64,000 nt of DNA. Source: Taudactylus pleione. Its lineage: Eukaryota; Chordata; Amphibia; Anura; Myobatrachidae. Made by a program: the position numbers and the translations under genes. The DNA lies in contig JAUIMM010000890.1 of assembly GCA_031769625.1 (NCBI GenBank), forward strand, positions 712,001 through 776,000, read 5' to 3'. The notes under the pieces were generated by a model. It searched no databases, was not told the origin of the DNA, and saw only the letters and a program-made list of their open reading frames with translations. Shown one piece after another: positions 38,001 through 51,150 of this stretch (positions are counted from its first letter, which is position 1; every line of letters begins with the position of its first letter).

Positions 38001-41000
38001 CAGTGTATGTGACAGTATATGTAGGTGTATGGGGAAAGCCATGGTTATTATATCAGTGTATGTGACAGTTTATGTAGGTGTATGGGGAAAGCCATGGTTA
38101 TTATTACAGTGTATGTGACAGTATATGTAGGTGTATGGGGAAAGCCATGGTTATTATTACAGTGTATGTGACAGTATATGTAGGTGTATGGGGAAAGCCA
38201 TGGTTATTATTACAGTGTATGTGACAGTATATGTAGGTGTATGGGGAAAGCCATGGTTAGTATTACAGTGTATGTGACAGTAAATGTAGGTGTATGGGGA
38301 AAGCCATGGTTAGTATTACAGTGTATGTGACAGTATATGTAGGTGTATGGGGAAAGCCATGGTTATTATTACAGTGTATGTGACAGTATATGTAGGTGTA
38401 TGGGGAAAGCCATGGTTAGTATTACAGTGTATGTGACAGTATATGTAGGTGAATGGGGAAAGCCATGGTTAGTATTACAGTGTATGTGACAGTACATGTA
38501 GGTGTATGGGGAAAGCCATGGTTATTATTACAGTGTATGTGACAGTATATGTAGGTGTATGGGGAAAGCCATGGTTATTATTACAGTGTATGTGACAGTA
38601 TATGTAGGTGTATGGGGAAAGCCATGGTTATTATATCAGTGTGTGTGACAGTATATGTAGGTGTATGGGGAAAGCCATGGTTATTATTACAGTGTATGTG
38701 ACAGTATATGTAGGTGTACGGGGAAAGTCATGGTTATTATATTAGTGTATGTGACAGTATATGTAGGTGTATGGGGAAAGCCATGGTTATTATTACAGTG
38801 TATGTGACAGTATATGTAGGTGTATGGGGAAAGCCATGGTTATTATTACAGTGTATGTGACAGTATATGTAGGTGTATGGGGAAAGTCATGGTTATTATA
38901 TTAGTGTATGTGACAGTATATGTAGGTGTATGGGGAAAGCCATGGTTATTATTACAGTGTATGTGACAGTATATGTAGGTGTATGGGGAAAGCCATGGTT
39001 AGTATTACAGTGTATGTGACAGTATATGTAGGTGTATGGGGAAAGCCATGGTTAGTATTACAGTGTATGTGACAGTATATGTAGGTGTATGAGGAAATCC
39101 ATGGTTATTATTACAGTGTATGTGACAGTATATGTAGGTGTATGGGGAAAGCCATGGTTATTATTACAGTGTATGTGACAGTATATGTAGGTGTATGGGG
39201 AAAGCCATGGTTATTATATCAGTGTATGTGACAGTATATATAGGTGTATTGGGAAAGCCATGGTTAGTATTACAGTGTATGTGACAGTATATGTAGGTGT
39301 ATGGGGAAAGCCATGGTTAGTATTACAGTGTATGTGACAGTATATGTAGGTGTATGAGGAAATCCATGGTTATTATTACAGTGTATGTGACAGTATATGT
39401 AGGTGTATGGGGAAAGCCATGGTTATTATTACAGTGTATGTGACAGTATATGTAGGTGTATGGGGAAAGTCATGGTTATTATATTAGTGTATGTGACAGT
39501 ATATGTAGGTGTATGGGGAAAGCCATGGTTATTATTACAGTGTATGTGACAGTATATGTAGGTGTATGGGGAAAGCCATGGTTAGTATTACAGTGTATGT
39601 GACAGTATATGTAGGTGTATGAGGAAAGCCATGGTTATTATTACAGTGTATGTGACGGTATATGTAGGTGTATGGGGAAAGCCATGGTTATTATATCAGT
39701 GTATGTGACAGTATATGTAGGTGTATGGGGAAAGCCATGGTTAGTATTACAGTGTATGTGACAGTATATGTAGGTGTCTGTGGAAAGCCATGGTTATTAT
39801 TACAGTGTATGTGACAGTATATGTAGGTGTATGGGGAAAGCCATGGTTATTATATCAGTGTATGTGACAGTATATGTAGGTGTATGGGGAAAGCCATGGT
39901 TATTATTACAGTGTATGTGACAGTATATGTAGGTGTATGAGGAAAGACATGGTTATTATTACAGTGTATGTGACAGTATATGTAGGTGTATGGGGAAAGC
40001 CATGGTTATTATTACAGTGTATGTGACCGTATATGTAGGTGTATGGGGAAAGCCATGGTTATTATTCCAGTGTATGTGACAGTATATGTAGGTGTATGGG
40101 GAAAGCCATGGTTAGTATTACAGTGTATGTGACAGTATATGTAGGTGTATGGGGAAAGCCATGGTTATTATTACAGTGTATGTGACAGTATATGTAGGTG
40201 TATGGGGAAAGCCATGGTTATTATTACAGTGTATGTGACAGTATATGTAGGTGTATGGGGAAAGCCATGGTTAGTATTACAGTGTATGTGACAGTATATG
40301 TAGGTGTATGGGGAAAGCCATGGTTATTATTACAGTGTATGTGACAGTATATGTAGGTGTATGGGGAAAGCCATGGTTAGTATTACAGTGTATGTGACGG
40401 TATATGTAGGTGTATGATGAAAGCCATGGTTATTATTACAGTGTATGTGACGGTATATGTAGGTGTATGGGGAAAGCCATGGTTATTATATCAGTGTATG
40501 TGACGGTATATGTAGGTGTATGGGGAAAGCCATGGTTATTATTACAGTGTATGTGACAGTATATGTAGGTGTATGGGGAAAGCCATGGTTATTATTACAG
40601 TGTATGTGACAGTATATGTAGGTGTATGGGGAAAGCCATGGTTATTATTACAGTGTATGTGACAGTATATGTAGGTGTATGGGGAAAGCCATGGTTAGTA
40701 TTACAGTGTATGTGACAGTATATGTAGGTGTATGGGGAAAGCCATGGTTAGTATTACAGTGTATGTGACAGTATATGTAGGTGTATGGGGAAAGCCATGG
40801 TTATTATTACAGTGTATGTGACAGTATATGTAGGTGTATGGGGAAAGCCATGGTTATTATATCAGTGTATGTGACAGTATATGTAGGTGTATGGGGAAAG
40901 CCATGGTTATTATTACAGTGTATGTGACAGTATATGTAGGTGTATGGGGAAAGCCATGGTTATTATTACAGTGTATGTGACAGTATATGTAGGTGTATGG

Positions 41001-41999
41001 GGAAAGCCATGGTTAGTATTACAGTGTATGTGACAGTATATGTAGGTGTATGGGGAAAGTCATGGTTATTATATTAGTGTATGTGACAGTATATGTAGGT
41101 GTATGGGGAAAGCCATGGTTATTATTACAGTGTATGTGACAGTATATGTAGGTGTATGGGGAAAGCCATGGTTAGTATTACAGTGTATGTGACAGTATAT
41201 GTAGGTGTATGAGGAAAGCCATGGTTATTATTACAGTGTATGTGACGGTATATGTAGGTGTATGGGGAAAGCCATGGTTATTATATCAGTGTATGTGACA
41301 GTATATGTAGGTGTATGGGGAAAGCCATGGTTAGTATTACAGTGTATGTGACAGTATATGTAGGTGTCTGTGGAAAGCCATGGTTATTATTACAGTGTAT
41401 GTGACAGTATATGTAGGTGTATGGGGAAAGCCATGGTTATTATATCAGTGTATGTGACAGTATATGTAGGTGTATGGGGAAAGCCATGGTTATTATTACA
41501 GTGTATGTGACAGTATATGTAGGTGTATGAGGAAAGACATGGTTATTATTACAGTGTATGTGACAGTATATGTAGGTGTATGGGGAAAGCCATGGTTATT
41601 ATTACAGTGTATGTGACCGTATATGTAGGTGTATGGGGAAAGCCATGGTTATTATTACAGTGTATGTGACAGTATATGTAGGTGTATGGGGAAAGCCATG
41701 GTTAGTATTACAGTGTATGTGACAGTATATGTAGGTGTATGGGGAAAGCCATGGTTAGTATTACAGTGTATGTGACAGTATATGTAGGTGTATGGGGAAA
41801 GCCATGGTTAGTATTACAGTGTATGTGACAGTATATGTAGGTGTATGGGGAAAGCCATGGTTAGTATTACAGTGTATGTGACTGTATATGTAGGTGTATG
41901 GCGAAAGCCATGGTTATTATTACAGTGTATGTGACAGTATATGTAGGTGTATGGGTTAAGCCATGGTTAGTATTACAGTGTATGTGACAGTATATGTAG
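32041..41999. repeat. Long block B of the 53-bp array (about 10.0 kb), copy of block A
   Basis: It aligns to block A with an offset of 9482 bases at the left end. The offset becomes 9641 after a gain of three units near 33640, then 9535 after a loss of two units near 36125, then 9482 after a loss of one unit near 36740, and 9959 after a gain of nine units between about 40690 and 41360. Every change is a multiple of 53, so the net excess is nine units (477 bases). Point differences are few, for example TACGTG at 30502 against TAGGTG in this copy. The nine-unit gain goes with an internal 1590-base (30-unit) recurrence, 39466 to 41056. Confidence 0.8.
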
Positions 42000-43437
42000 G
42001 TGTATGGGGAAAGCCATGGCTGTTATATCAGTGTATGTGACAGTATATGTAGGTGTATGGGGAAAGCCATGGTTAGTATTACAGTGTATGTGACAGTATA
42101 TGTAGGTGTATGGGGAAAGCCATGGTTAGTATTACAGTGTATGTGACAGTATATGTAGGTGTATGGGGAAAGCCATGGTTAGTATTACAGTGTATGTGAC
42201 GGTATATGTAGGTGTATGGGGAAAGCCATGGTTAGTATTACAGTGTATGTGACGGTATATGTAGGTGTATGGGGAAAGCCATGGTTATTATATCAGTGTA
42301 TGTGACAGTATATGTAGGTGTATGGGGAAAGCCATGGTTAGTATTACAGTGTATGTGACAGTATATGTAGGTGTATAGGGAAAGCCATGGTTGGTATTAC
42401 AGTGTATGTGACGGTATATGTAGGTGTATGGGGAAAGCCATGGTTAGTATTACAGTGTATGTGACGGTATATGTAGGTGTATGGGGAAAGCCATGGTTAT
42501 TATATCAGTGTATGTGACAGTATATGTAGGTGTATGGGGAAAGCCATGGTTAGTATTACAGTGTATGTGACGGTATATGTAGGTGTATGGGGAAAGCCAT
42601 GTTTATTATTACAGTGTATGCGACAGTATATGTAGGTGTATGGGGAAAGCCATGGTTATTATATCAGTGTATGTGACGGTATATGTAGGTGTATGGGGAA
42701 AGCCATGGTTAGTATTACAGTGTATGTGACAGTATATGTAGGTGTATGGGGAAAGCCATGGTTAGTATTACAGTGTATGTGACGGTATATGTAGGTGTAT
42801 GGGGAAAGCCATGGTTAGTATTACAGTGTATGTGACGGTATATGTAGGTGTATGGGGAAAGCCATGGTTAGTATTACAGTGTATGTGACGGTATATGTAG
42901 GTGTCTGTGGAAAGCCATGGTTAGTATTACAGTGTATGTGACAGTATATGTAGGTGTATGGGGAAAGCCATGGTTATTATTACAGTGTATGTGACAGTAT
43001 ATGTAGGTGTATGGGGAAAGCCATGGTTAGTATTACAGTGTATGTGACAGTATATGTAGGTGTATGGGGAAAGCCATGGTTATTATTACAGTGTATGTGA
43101 CAGTATATGTAGGTGTATGGGGAAAGCCATGGCTGTTATATCAGTGTATGTGACAGTATATGTAGGTGTATGGGGAAAGCCATGGTTATTATTACAGTGT
43201 ATGTGACAGTATATGTAGGTGTATGGGGAAAGCCATGGTTAGTATTACAGTGTATGTGACAGTATATGTAGGTGTATGGGGAAAGCCATGGTTATTATTA
43301 CAGTGTATGTGACAGTATATGTAGGTGTATGGGGAAAGCCATGGTTAGTATTACAGTGTATGTGACAGTATATGTAGGTGTATGGGGAAAGCCATGGTTA
43401 GTATTACAGTGTATGTGACAGTATATGTACTATGTAG
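41947..43437. repeat. Block resembling 20970-22400, following block B
   Basis: The GTATGGGTTAAGCC unit at 41947 is followed by CTGTTATATC and later by CATGTTTATT with TGTATGCGACAG (42602), as at 21571. The offset between the two is about 21030 bases. The DNA upstream of block A and downstream of block B is therefore related too, so the repeated domain was larger than A plus B. A further copy starts at 43438 with the same GTATGGGTTAAGCC unit and has CATGTTTATT at 43984, two units shorter. Confidence 0.65.
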
Positions 43438-46400
43438 GTGTATGGGTTAAGCCATGGTTAGTATTACAGTGTATGTGACAGTATATGTAGGTGTATGGGG
43501 AAAGCCATGGCTGTTATATCAGTGTATGTGACAGTATATGTAGGTGTATGGGGAAAGCCATGGTTAGTATTACAGTGTATGTGACAGTATATGTAGGTGT
43601 ATGGGGAAAGCCATGGTTAGTATTACAGTGTATGTGACGGTATATGTAGGTGTATGGTGAAAGCCATGGTTAGTATTACAGTGTATGTGACGGTATATGT
43701 AGATGTATGGGGAAAGCCATGGTTATTATATCAGTGTATGTGACAGTATATGTAGGTGTATGGGGAAAGCCATGGTTAGTATTACAGTGTATGTGACAGT
43801 ATATGTAGGTGTATGGGGAAAGCCATGGTTAGTATTACAGTGTATGTGACGGTATATGTAGGTGTATGGGGAAAGCCATGGTTATTATATCAGTGTATGT
43901 GACAGTATATGTAGGTGTATGGGGAAAGCCATGGTTAGTATTACAGTGTATGTGACGGTATATGTAGGTGTATGGGGAAAGCCATGTTTATTATTACAGT
44001 GTATGCGACAGTATATGTAGGTATATGGGGAAAGCCATGGTTATTATATCAGTGTATGTGACGGTATATGTAGGTGTATGGGGAAAGCCATGGTTAGTAT
44101 TACAGTGTATGTGACGGTATATGTAGGTGTATGGGGAAAGCCATGGTTAGTATTACAGTGTATGTGACGGTATATGTAGGTGTATGGGGAAAGCCATGGT
44201 TAGTATTACAGTGTATGTGACGGTATATGTAGGTGTATGGGGAAAGCCATGGTTAGTATTACAGTGTATGTGACGGTATATGTAGGTGTCTGTGGAAAGC
44301 CATGGTTAGTATTACAGTGTATGTGACAGTATATGTAGGTGTATGGGGAAAGCCATGGTTATTATTACAGTGTATGTGACAGTATATGTAGGTGTATGGG
44401 GAAAGCCATGGCTGTTATATCAGTGTATGTGACAGTATATGTAGGTGTATGGGGAAAGCCATGGTTAGTATTACAGTGTATGTGACTGTATATGTAGGTG
44501 TATGGGGAAAGCCATGGTTATTATTACAGTGTATGTGACAGTATATATAGGTGTATGGGGAAAGCCATGGTTATTATTACAGTGTATGTGACAGTATATG
44601 TAGGTGTATGGGGAAAGCCATGGTTATTATTACAGTGTATGTGACAGTATATATAGGTGTATGGGGAAAGCCATGGTTAGTATTACAGTGTATGTGACGG
44701 TATATGTAGGTGTCTGTGGAAAGCCATGGTTAGTATTACAGTGTATGTGACAGTATATGTAGGTGTCTGGGGAAAGACATGGTTATTATTACAGTGTATG
44801 TGACAGTATATGTAGGTGTATGGGGAAAGCCATGGTTATTATTACAGTGTATGTGATAGTATTTGTAGGTGTATGGGGAAAGCCATGGTTAGTATTACAG
44901 TGTATGTGACAGTGTATGTAGGTGTATGGGGAAAGCCATGGTTAGTATTACAGTGTATGTGACGGTATATGTAGGTGTCTGTGGAAAGCCATGGTTAGTA
45001 TTACAGTGTATGTGACAGTATATGTAGGTGTATGGGGAAAGCCATGGTTAGTATTACAGTGTATGTGACAATATATGTAGGTGTATGGGGAAAGCCATGG
45101 CTGTTATATCAGTGTATGTGACAGTATATGTAGGTGTATGGGGAAAGCCATGGTTATTATTACAGTGTATGTGACAGTATATGTAGGTGTATGGGGAAAG
45201 CCATGGTTATTATTACAGTGTATGTGACAGTATATGTAGGTGTATGGGGAAAGCCATGGTTATTATTACAGTGTATGTGACAGTATATGTAGGTGTATGG
45301 GGAAAGCCATGGTTAGTATTACAGTGTATGTGACAGTATATGTAGGTGTATGGGGAAAGCCATGGTTAGTATTACAGTGTATGTGACATTATATGTATGT
45401 GTATGGGGAAAGCCATGGTTATTATTACAGTGTATGTGACAGTATATATAGGTGTATGGGGAAAGCCATGGTTATTATTACAGTGTATGTGACAGTATAT
45501 GTAGGTGTATGGGGAAAGCCATGGTTATTATTACAGTGTATGTGACAGTATATATAGGTGTATGGGGAAAGCCATGGTTAGTATTACAGTGTATGTGACA
45601 GTATATGTAGATGTATGGGGAAAGCCATGGTTAGTATTACAGTGTATGTGACGGTATATGTAGGTGTCTGTGGAAAGCCATGGTTAGTATTACAGTGTAT
45701 GTGACGGTATATGTAGGTGTCTGTGGAAAGCCATGGTTATTATTACAGTGTATGTGACAGTATATGTAGGTGTATGGGGAAAGCCATGGTTAGTATTACA
45801 GTGTATGTGACAGTATATGTAGGTGTCTGTGGAAAGCCATGGTTATTATTACAGTGTATGTGACAGTATATGTAGGTGTATGGGGAAAGCCATGGTTAGT
45901 ATTACAGTGTATGTGACGGTATATGTAGGTGTCTGTGGAAAGCCATGGTTATTATTACAGTGTATGTGACAGTATATGTAGGTGTATGGGGAAAGCCATG
46001 GTTAGTATTACAGTGTATGTGACGGTATATGTACTTGTCTGTGGAAAGCCATGGTTATTATTACAGTGTATGTGACAGTATATGTAGGTGTATGGGGAAA
46101 GCCATGGTTAGTATTACAGTGTATGTGACGGTATATGTAGGTGTCTGTGGAAAGCCATGGTTAGTATTACAGTGTATGTGACAGTATATGTAGGTGTATG
46201 GGGAAAGCCATGGTTAGTATTACAGCGTATGTGACAGTATATGTAGGTATATGGGGAATGCCATGGTTAGTATTACAGTGTATGTGACAGTATATGTAGG
46301 TGTATGGGGAAAGCCATGGCTGTTATATCAGTGTATGTGACAGTATATGTAGGTGTATGGGGAAAGCCATGGTTATTATTACAGTGTATGTGACAGTATA

Positions 46401-49400
46401 TGTAGGTGTATGGGGAAAGCCATGGTTATTATTACAGTGTATGTGACAGTATATGTAGGTGTATGGGGAAAGCCATGGTTATTATTACAGTGTATGTGAC
46501 AGTATATGTAGGTGTATGGGGAAAGCCATGGTTAGTATTACAGTGTATGTGACAGTATATGTAGGTGTATGGGGAAAGCCATGGTTAGTATTACAGTGTA
46601 TGTGACAGTATATGTAGGTGTATGGGGAAAGCCATGGTTAGTATTACAGTGTATGTGACAGTATATGTAGGTGTATGGGGAAAGCCATGGTTATTATATC
46701 AGTGTATGTGACAGTATATGTAGGTGTATGGGGAAAGCCATGGTTAGTATTACATTGTATGTGACAGTATATGTAGGTGTATGGGGAAAGCCATGGTTAT
46801 TATTACAGTGTATGTGACAGTATATGTAGGTGTATGGGGAAAGCCATGGTTATTATTACAGTGTATGTGACAGTATATGTAGGTGTATGGGGAAAGCCAT
46901 GGTTAGTATTACAGTGTATGTGACAGTATATGTAGGTGTATGGGGAAAGCCATGGTTATTATTACAGTGTATGTGACAGTATATGTAGATGTATGGGGAA
47001 AGCCATGGTTAGTATTACAGTGTATGTGACAGTATATGTAGGTGTCTGTGGAAAGCCATGGTTAGTATTACAGTGTATGTGACGGTATATGTAGGTGTAT
47101 GGGGAAAGCCATGGTTAGTATTACAGTGTATGTGACAGTATATGTAGGTGTATGAGGAAAGACATGGTTATTATTACAGTGTATGTGACAGTATATGTAG
47201 GTGTATGAGGAAAGACATGGTTATTATTACAGTGTATGTGACAGTATATGTAGGTGTATGGGGAAAGCCATGGTTATTATATCAGTGTATGTGACAGTAT
47301 ATGTAGGTGTATGGGGAAAGCCATGGTTAGTATTACAGTGTATGTGACAGTATATGTAGGTGTATGGGGAAAGCCATGGCTGTTATATCAGTTTATGTGA
47401 CAGTATATGTAGGTGTATGGGGAAAGCCATGGTTAGTATTACAGTGTATGTGACAGTATATGTAGGTGTATGGGGAAAGCCATGGTTAGTATTACAGTGT
47501 ATGTGACAGTATATGTAGGTGTATGGGGAAAGCCATGGTTATTATTACAGTGTATGTGACAGTATATGTAGGTGTATGGGGAAAGCCATGGTTATTATTA
47601 CAGCGTATGTGACAGTATATGTAGGTGTATGGGGAAAGCCATGGTTATTATATCAGTGTATGTGACAGTATATGTAGGTGTATGGGGAAAGCCATGGTTA
47701 TTATTACAGTGTATGTGACAGTATATGTAGGTGTATGGGAAAGCCATGGTTATTATTACAGTGTATGTGACAGTATATGTAGGTGTATGGGGAAAGCCAT
47801 GGTTATTATTACAGTGTATGTGACAGTATATGTAGGTGTATGGGGAAAGCCATGGTTATTATATCAGTGTATGTGACAGTATATGTAGGTGTATGGGGAA
47901 AGCCATGGTTATTATTACAGTGTATGTGACAGTATATGTAGGTGTATGGGGAAAGCCATGGTTATTATTACAGTGTATGTGACAGTATATGTAGGTGTAT
48001 GGGGAAAGCCATGGTTATTATATCAGTGTATGTGACAGTATATGTAGGTGTATGGGGAAAGCCATGGTTATTATTACAGTGTATGTGACAGTATATGTAG
48101 GTGTATGGGAAAGCCATGGTTATTATTACAGTGTATGTGACAGTATATGTAGGTGTATGGGGAAAGCCATGGTTATTATTACAGTGTATGTGACAGTATA
48201 TGTAGGTGTATGGGGAAAGCCATGGTTATTATATCAGTGTATGTGACAGTATATGTAGGTGTATGGGGAAAGCCATGGTTAGTATTACAGTGTATGTGAC
48301 AGTATATGTAGGTGTATGAGGAAAGCCATGGTTAGTATTACAGTGTATGTGACAGTATATGTAGGTGTATGGGGAAAGCCATGGTTATTATTACAGTGTA
48401 TGTGACAGTATATGTAGGTGTATTGGGAAAGCCATGGTTATTATTACAGTGTATGTGACAGTATATGTAGGTGTATGGGGAAAGCCATGGTTATTATATC
48501 AGTGTATGTGACAGTATATGTAGGTGTAAGGGGAAAGCCATGGTTATTATTACAGTGTAAGTGACGGTATATGTAGGTGTATGGGGAAAGCCATGGTTAG
48601 TATTACAGTGTATGTGACGGTATATGTAGGTATATGGGGAAAGCCATGGTTATTCTTACAGTGTATGTGACGGTATATGTAGGTGTATGGGGAAAGCCAT
48701 GGTTATTATGACAGCGTATGTGACAGTATATGTAGGTGTATGGGGAAAGCCATGGTTATTATATCAGTGTATGTGACAGTATATGTAGTGTAAGGGGAAA
48801 GCCATGGTTAGTATTACAGTGTATGTGACAGTATATGTAGTGTAAGGGGAAAGCCATGGTTATTATTACAGTGTATGTGACAGTATATGTAGGTGTATGG
48901 GGAAAGCCATGGTTATTATTAGAGTGTATGTGACAGTACATGTAGGTGTATGGGGAACGCCATGATTAGTATTACAGTGTATGTGACAGTATATGTAGGT
49001 GTATGGGGAAAGCCATGGTTAGTATTACAGTGTATGTGACAGTATATGTAGGTGTATGGGGAACGCCATGGTTATTATTACAGCGTATGTGACAGTATAT
49101 GTAGGTGTATGGGGAAAGCCATGGTTAGTATTACAGTGTATGTGACAGTATATGTAGGTGTATGGGGAAAGCCATGGTTATTATTACAGTGTATGTGACA
49201 GTATATGTATGTGTATGGGGAAAGCCATGGTTATTATATTAGTGTATGTGACAGTATATGTAGGTGTATGGGGAAAGCCATGGTTATTATTACAGTGTAT
49301 GTGACAGTATATGTAGGTGTATGGGGAAAGCCATGGTTTTATTTCAGTGTATGTGACAGTATATGTAGGTGTATGGGGAAAGTCATGGTTATTATATTAG

Positions 49401-51150
49401 TGTATGTGACAGTATATGTAGGTGTACGGGGAAAGCCATGGTTATTATTACAGTGTATGTGACGGTATATGTAGGTGTATGGGGAAAGCCATGGTTATTA
49501 TTACAGTGTATGTGACAGTATATGTAGGTGTATGGGGAAAGCCATGGTTATTATTACAGTGTATGTGACATTATATGTAGGTGTATGCGGAAAGCCATGG
49601 TTATTATTACAGTGTATGTGACAGTATATGTAGGTGTATGAGGAAAGCCATGGTTATTATTACAGTGTATGTGACAGTATATGTAGGTGTATGGGGAAAG
49701 CCATGGTTAGTATTACAGTGTATGTGACAGTATATGTAGGTGTCTGTGGAAAGCCATGGTTAGTATTACAGTGTATGTGACAGTATATGTAGGTGTATGG
49801 GGAAAGCCATGGTTATTATATCAGTGTATGTGACAGTATATGTAGGTGTATGGGGAAAGCCATGGTTATTATTACAGTGTATGTGACAGTATATGTAGGT
49901 GTATGGGGAAAGCCATGGTTATTATTACAGTATATGTGACAGTATATGTAGGTGTATGGGGAAAGCCGTGGTTATTATTACAGTGTATGTGACAGTATAT
50001 GTAGGTGTATGGGGAAAGCCATGGTTATTATTACAGTGTATGTGACAGTATATGTAGGTGTATGGGGAAAGCCATGGTTATTATATCAGTGTGTGTGACA
50101 GTATATGTAGGTGTATGGGGAAAGCCATGGTTATTATTACAGTGTATGTGACAGTATATGTAGGTGTACGGGGAAAATCATGGTTATTATATTAGTGTAT
50201 GTGACAGTATATGTAGGTGTATGGGGAAAGCCATGGTTATTATTACAGTGTATGTGACAGTATATGTAGGTGTATGGGGAAAGCCGTGGTTATTCTTACA
50301 GTGTATGTGACAGTATATATAGGTGTATGGGGAAAGCCCTGGTTATTATTACAGTGTATGTGACAATATATGTAGGTGTATGGGGAAAGCCATGGTTATT
50401 ATTACAGTGTATGTGACAGTATATGTAGGTGTATGGGGAAAGCCGTGGTTATTCTTACAGTGTATGTGACAGTATATATAGGTGTATGGGGAAAGCCATG
50501 GTTATTATTACAGTGTATGTGACAGTATATGTAGGTGTATGGGGAAAGCCATGGTTAGTATTACAGTGTATGTGACAGTATATGTAGGTGTATGGGGAAA
50601 GTCATGGTTATTATATTAGTGTATGTGACAGTATATGTAGGTGTATGGGGAAAGCCATGGTTATTATTACAGTGTATGTGACAGTATATGTAGGTGTATG
50701 GGGAAAGCCATGGTTAGTATTACAGTGTATGTGACAGTATATGTAGGTGTATGGGGAAAGCCATGGTTATTATTACAGTGTATGTGACAGTATATGTAGG
50801 TGTATGGGGAAAGCCATGGTTAGTATTACAGTGTATGTGACGGTATATGTAGGTGTATGATGAAAGCCATGGTTATTATTACAGTGTATGTGACGGTATA
50901 TGTAGGTGTATGGGGAAAGCCATGGTTATTATATCAGTGTATGTGACAGTATATGTAGGTGTATGGGGAAAGCCATGGTTATTATTACAGTGTATGTGAC
51001 AGTATATGTAGGTGTATGGGGAAAGCCATGGTTATTATTACAGTGTATGTGACAGTATATGTAGGTGTATGGGGAAAGCCATGGTTATTATTACAGTGTA
51101 TGTGACAGTATATGTAGGTGTATGGGGAAAGCCATGGTTAGTATTACAGT
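43438..51150. repeat. Rearranged third relative of block A
   Basis: Landmarks of block A occur here but compressed and partly out of order: AGTGTATGTAGG (44911), GACAATATATG (45068), TATATGGGGAATGCC (46248), TGTAGTGTAAGGGG (48786), AACGCCATGATTAG (48957), ACATTATATG with TATGCGG (49568), CAGTGTGTGTGAC (50087) and TATGATGAAAG (50853). The stretch corresponding to 24900-31100 is about 2.9 kb here instead of 6.2 kb, so more than half of its units are missing. The AATGCC landmark comes after AATATATG, opposite to block A. It begins at an irregular junction at 43431. Confidence 0.6.
47519..48258. repeat. Recent tandem duplication of a 370-bp, seven-unit block
   Basis: Six 53-base units and one 52-base unit (GTGTATGGGAAAGCC with three G before the A run) are repeated with a step of 370 bases. 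The only difference I see is CAGCG against CAGTG near 47603. An 83-codon frame is identical in both copies (47625 and 47995). The odd 52-base unit marks this as a duplication and not chance. Confidence 0.8.
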
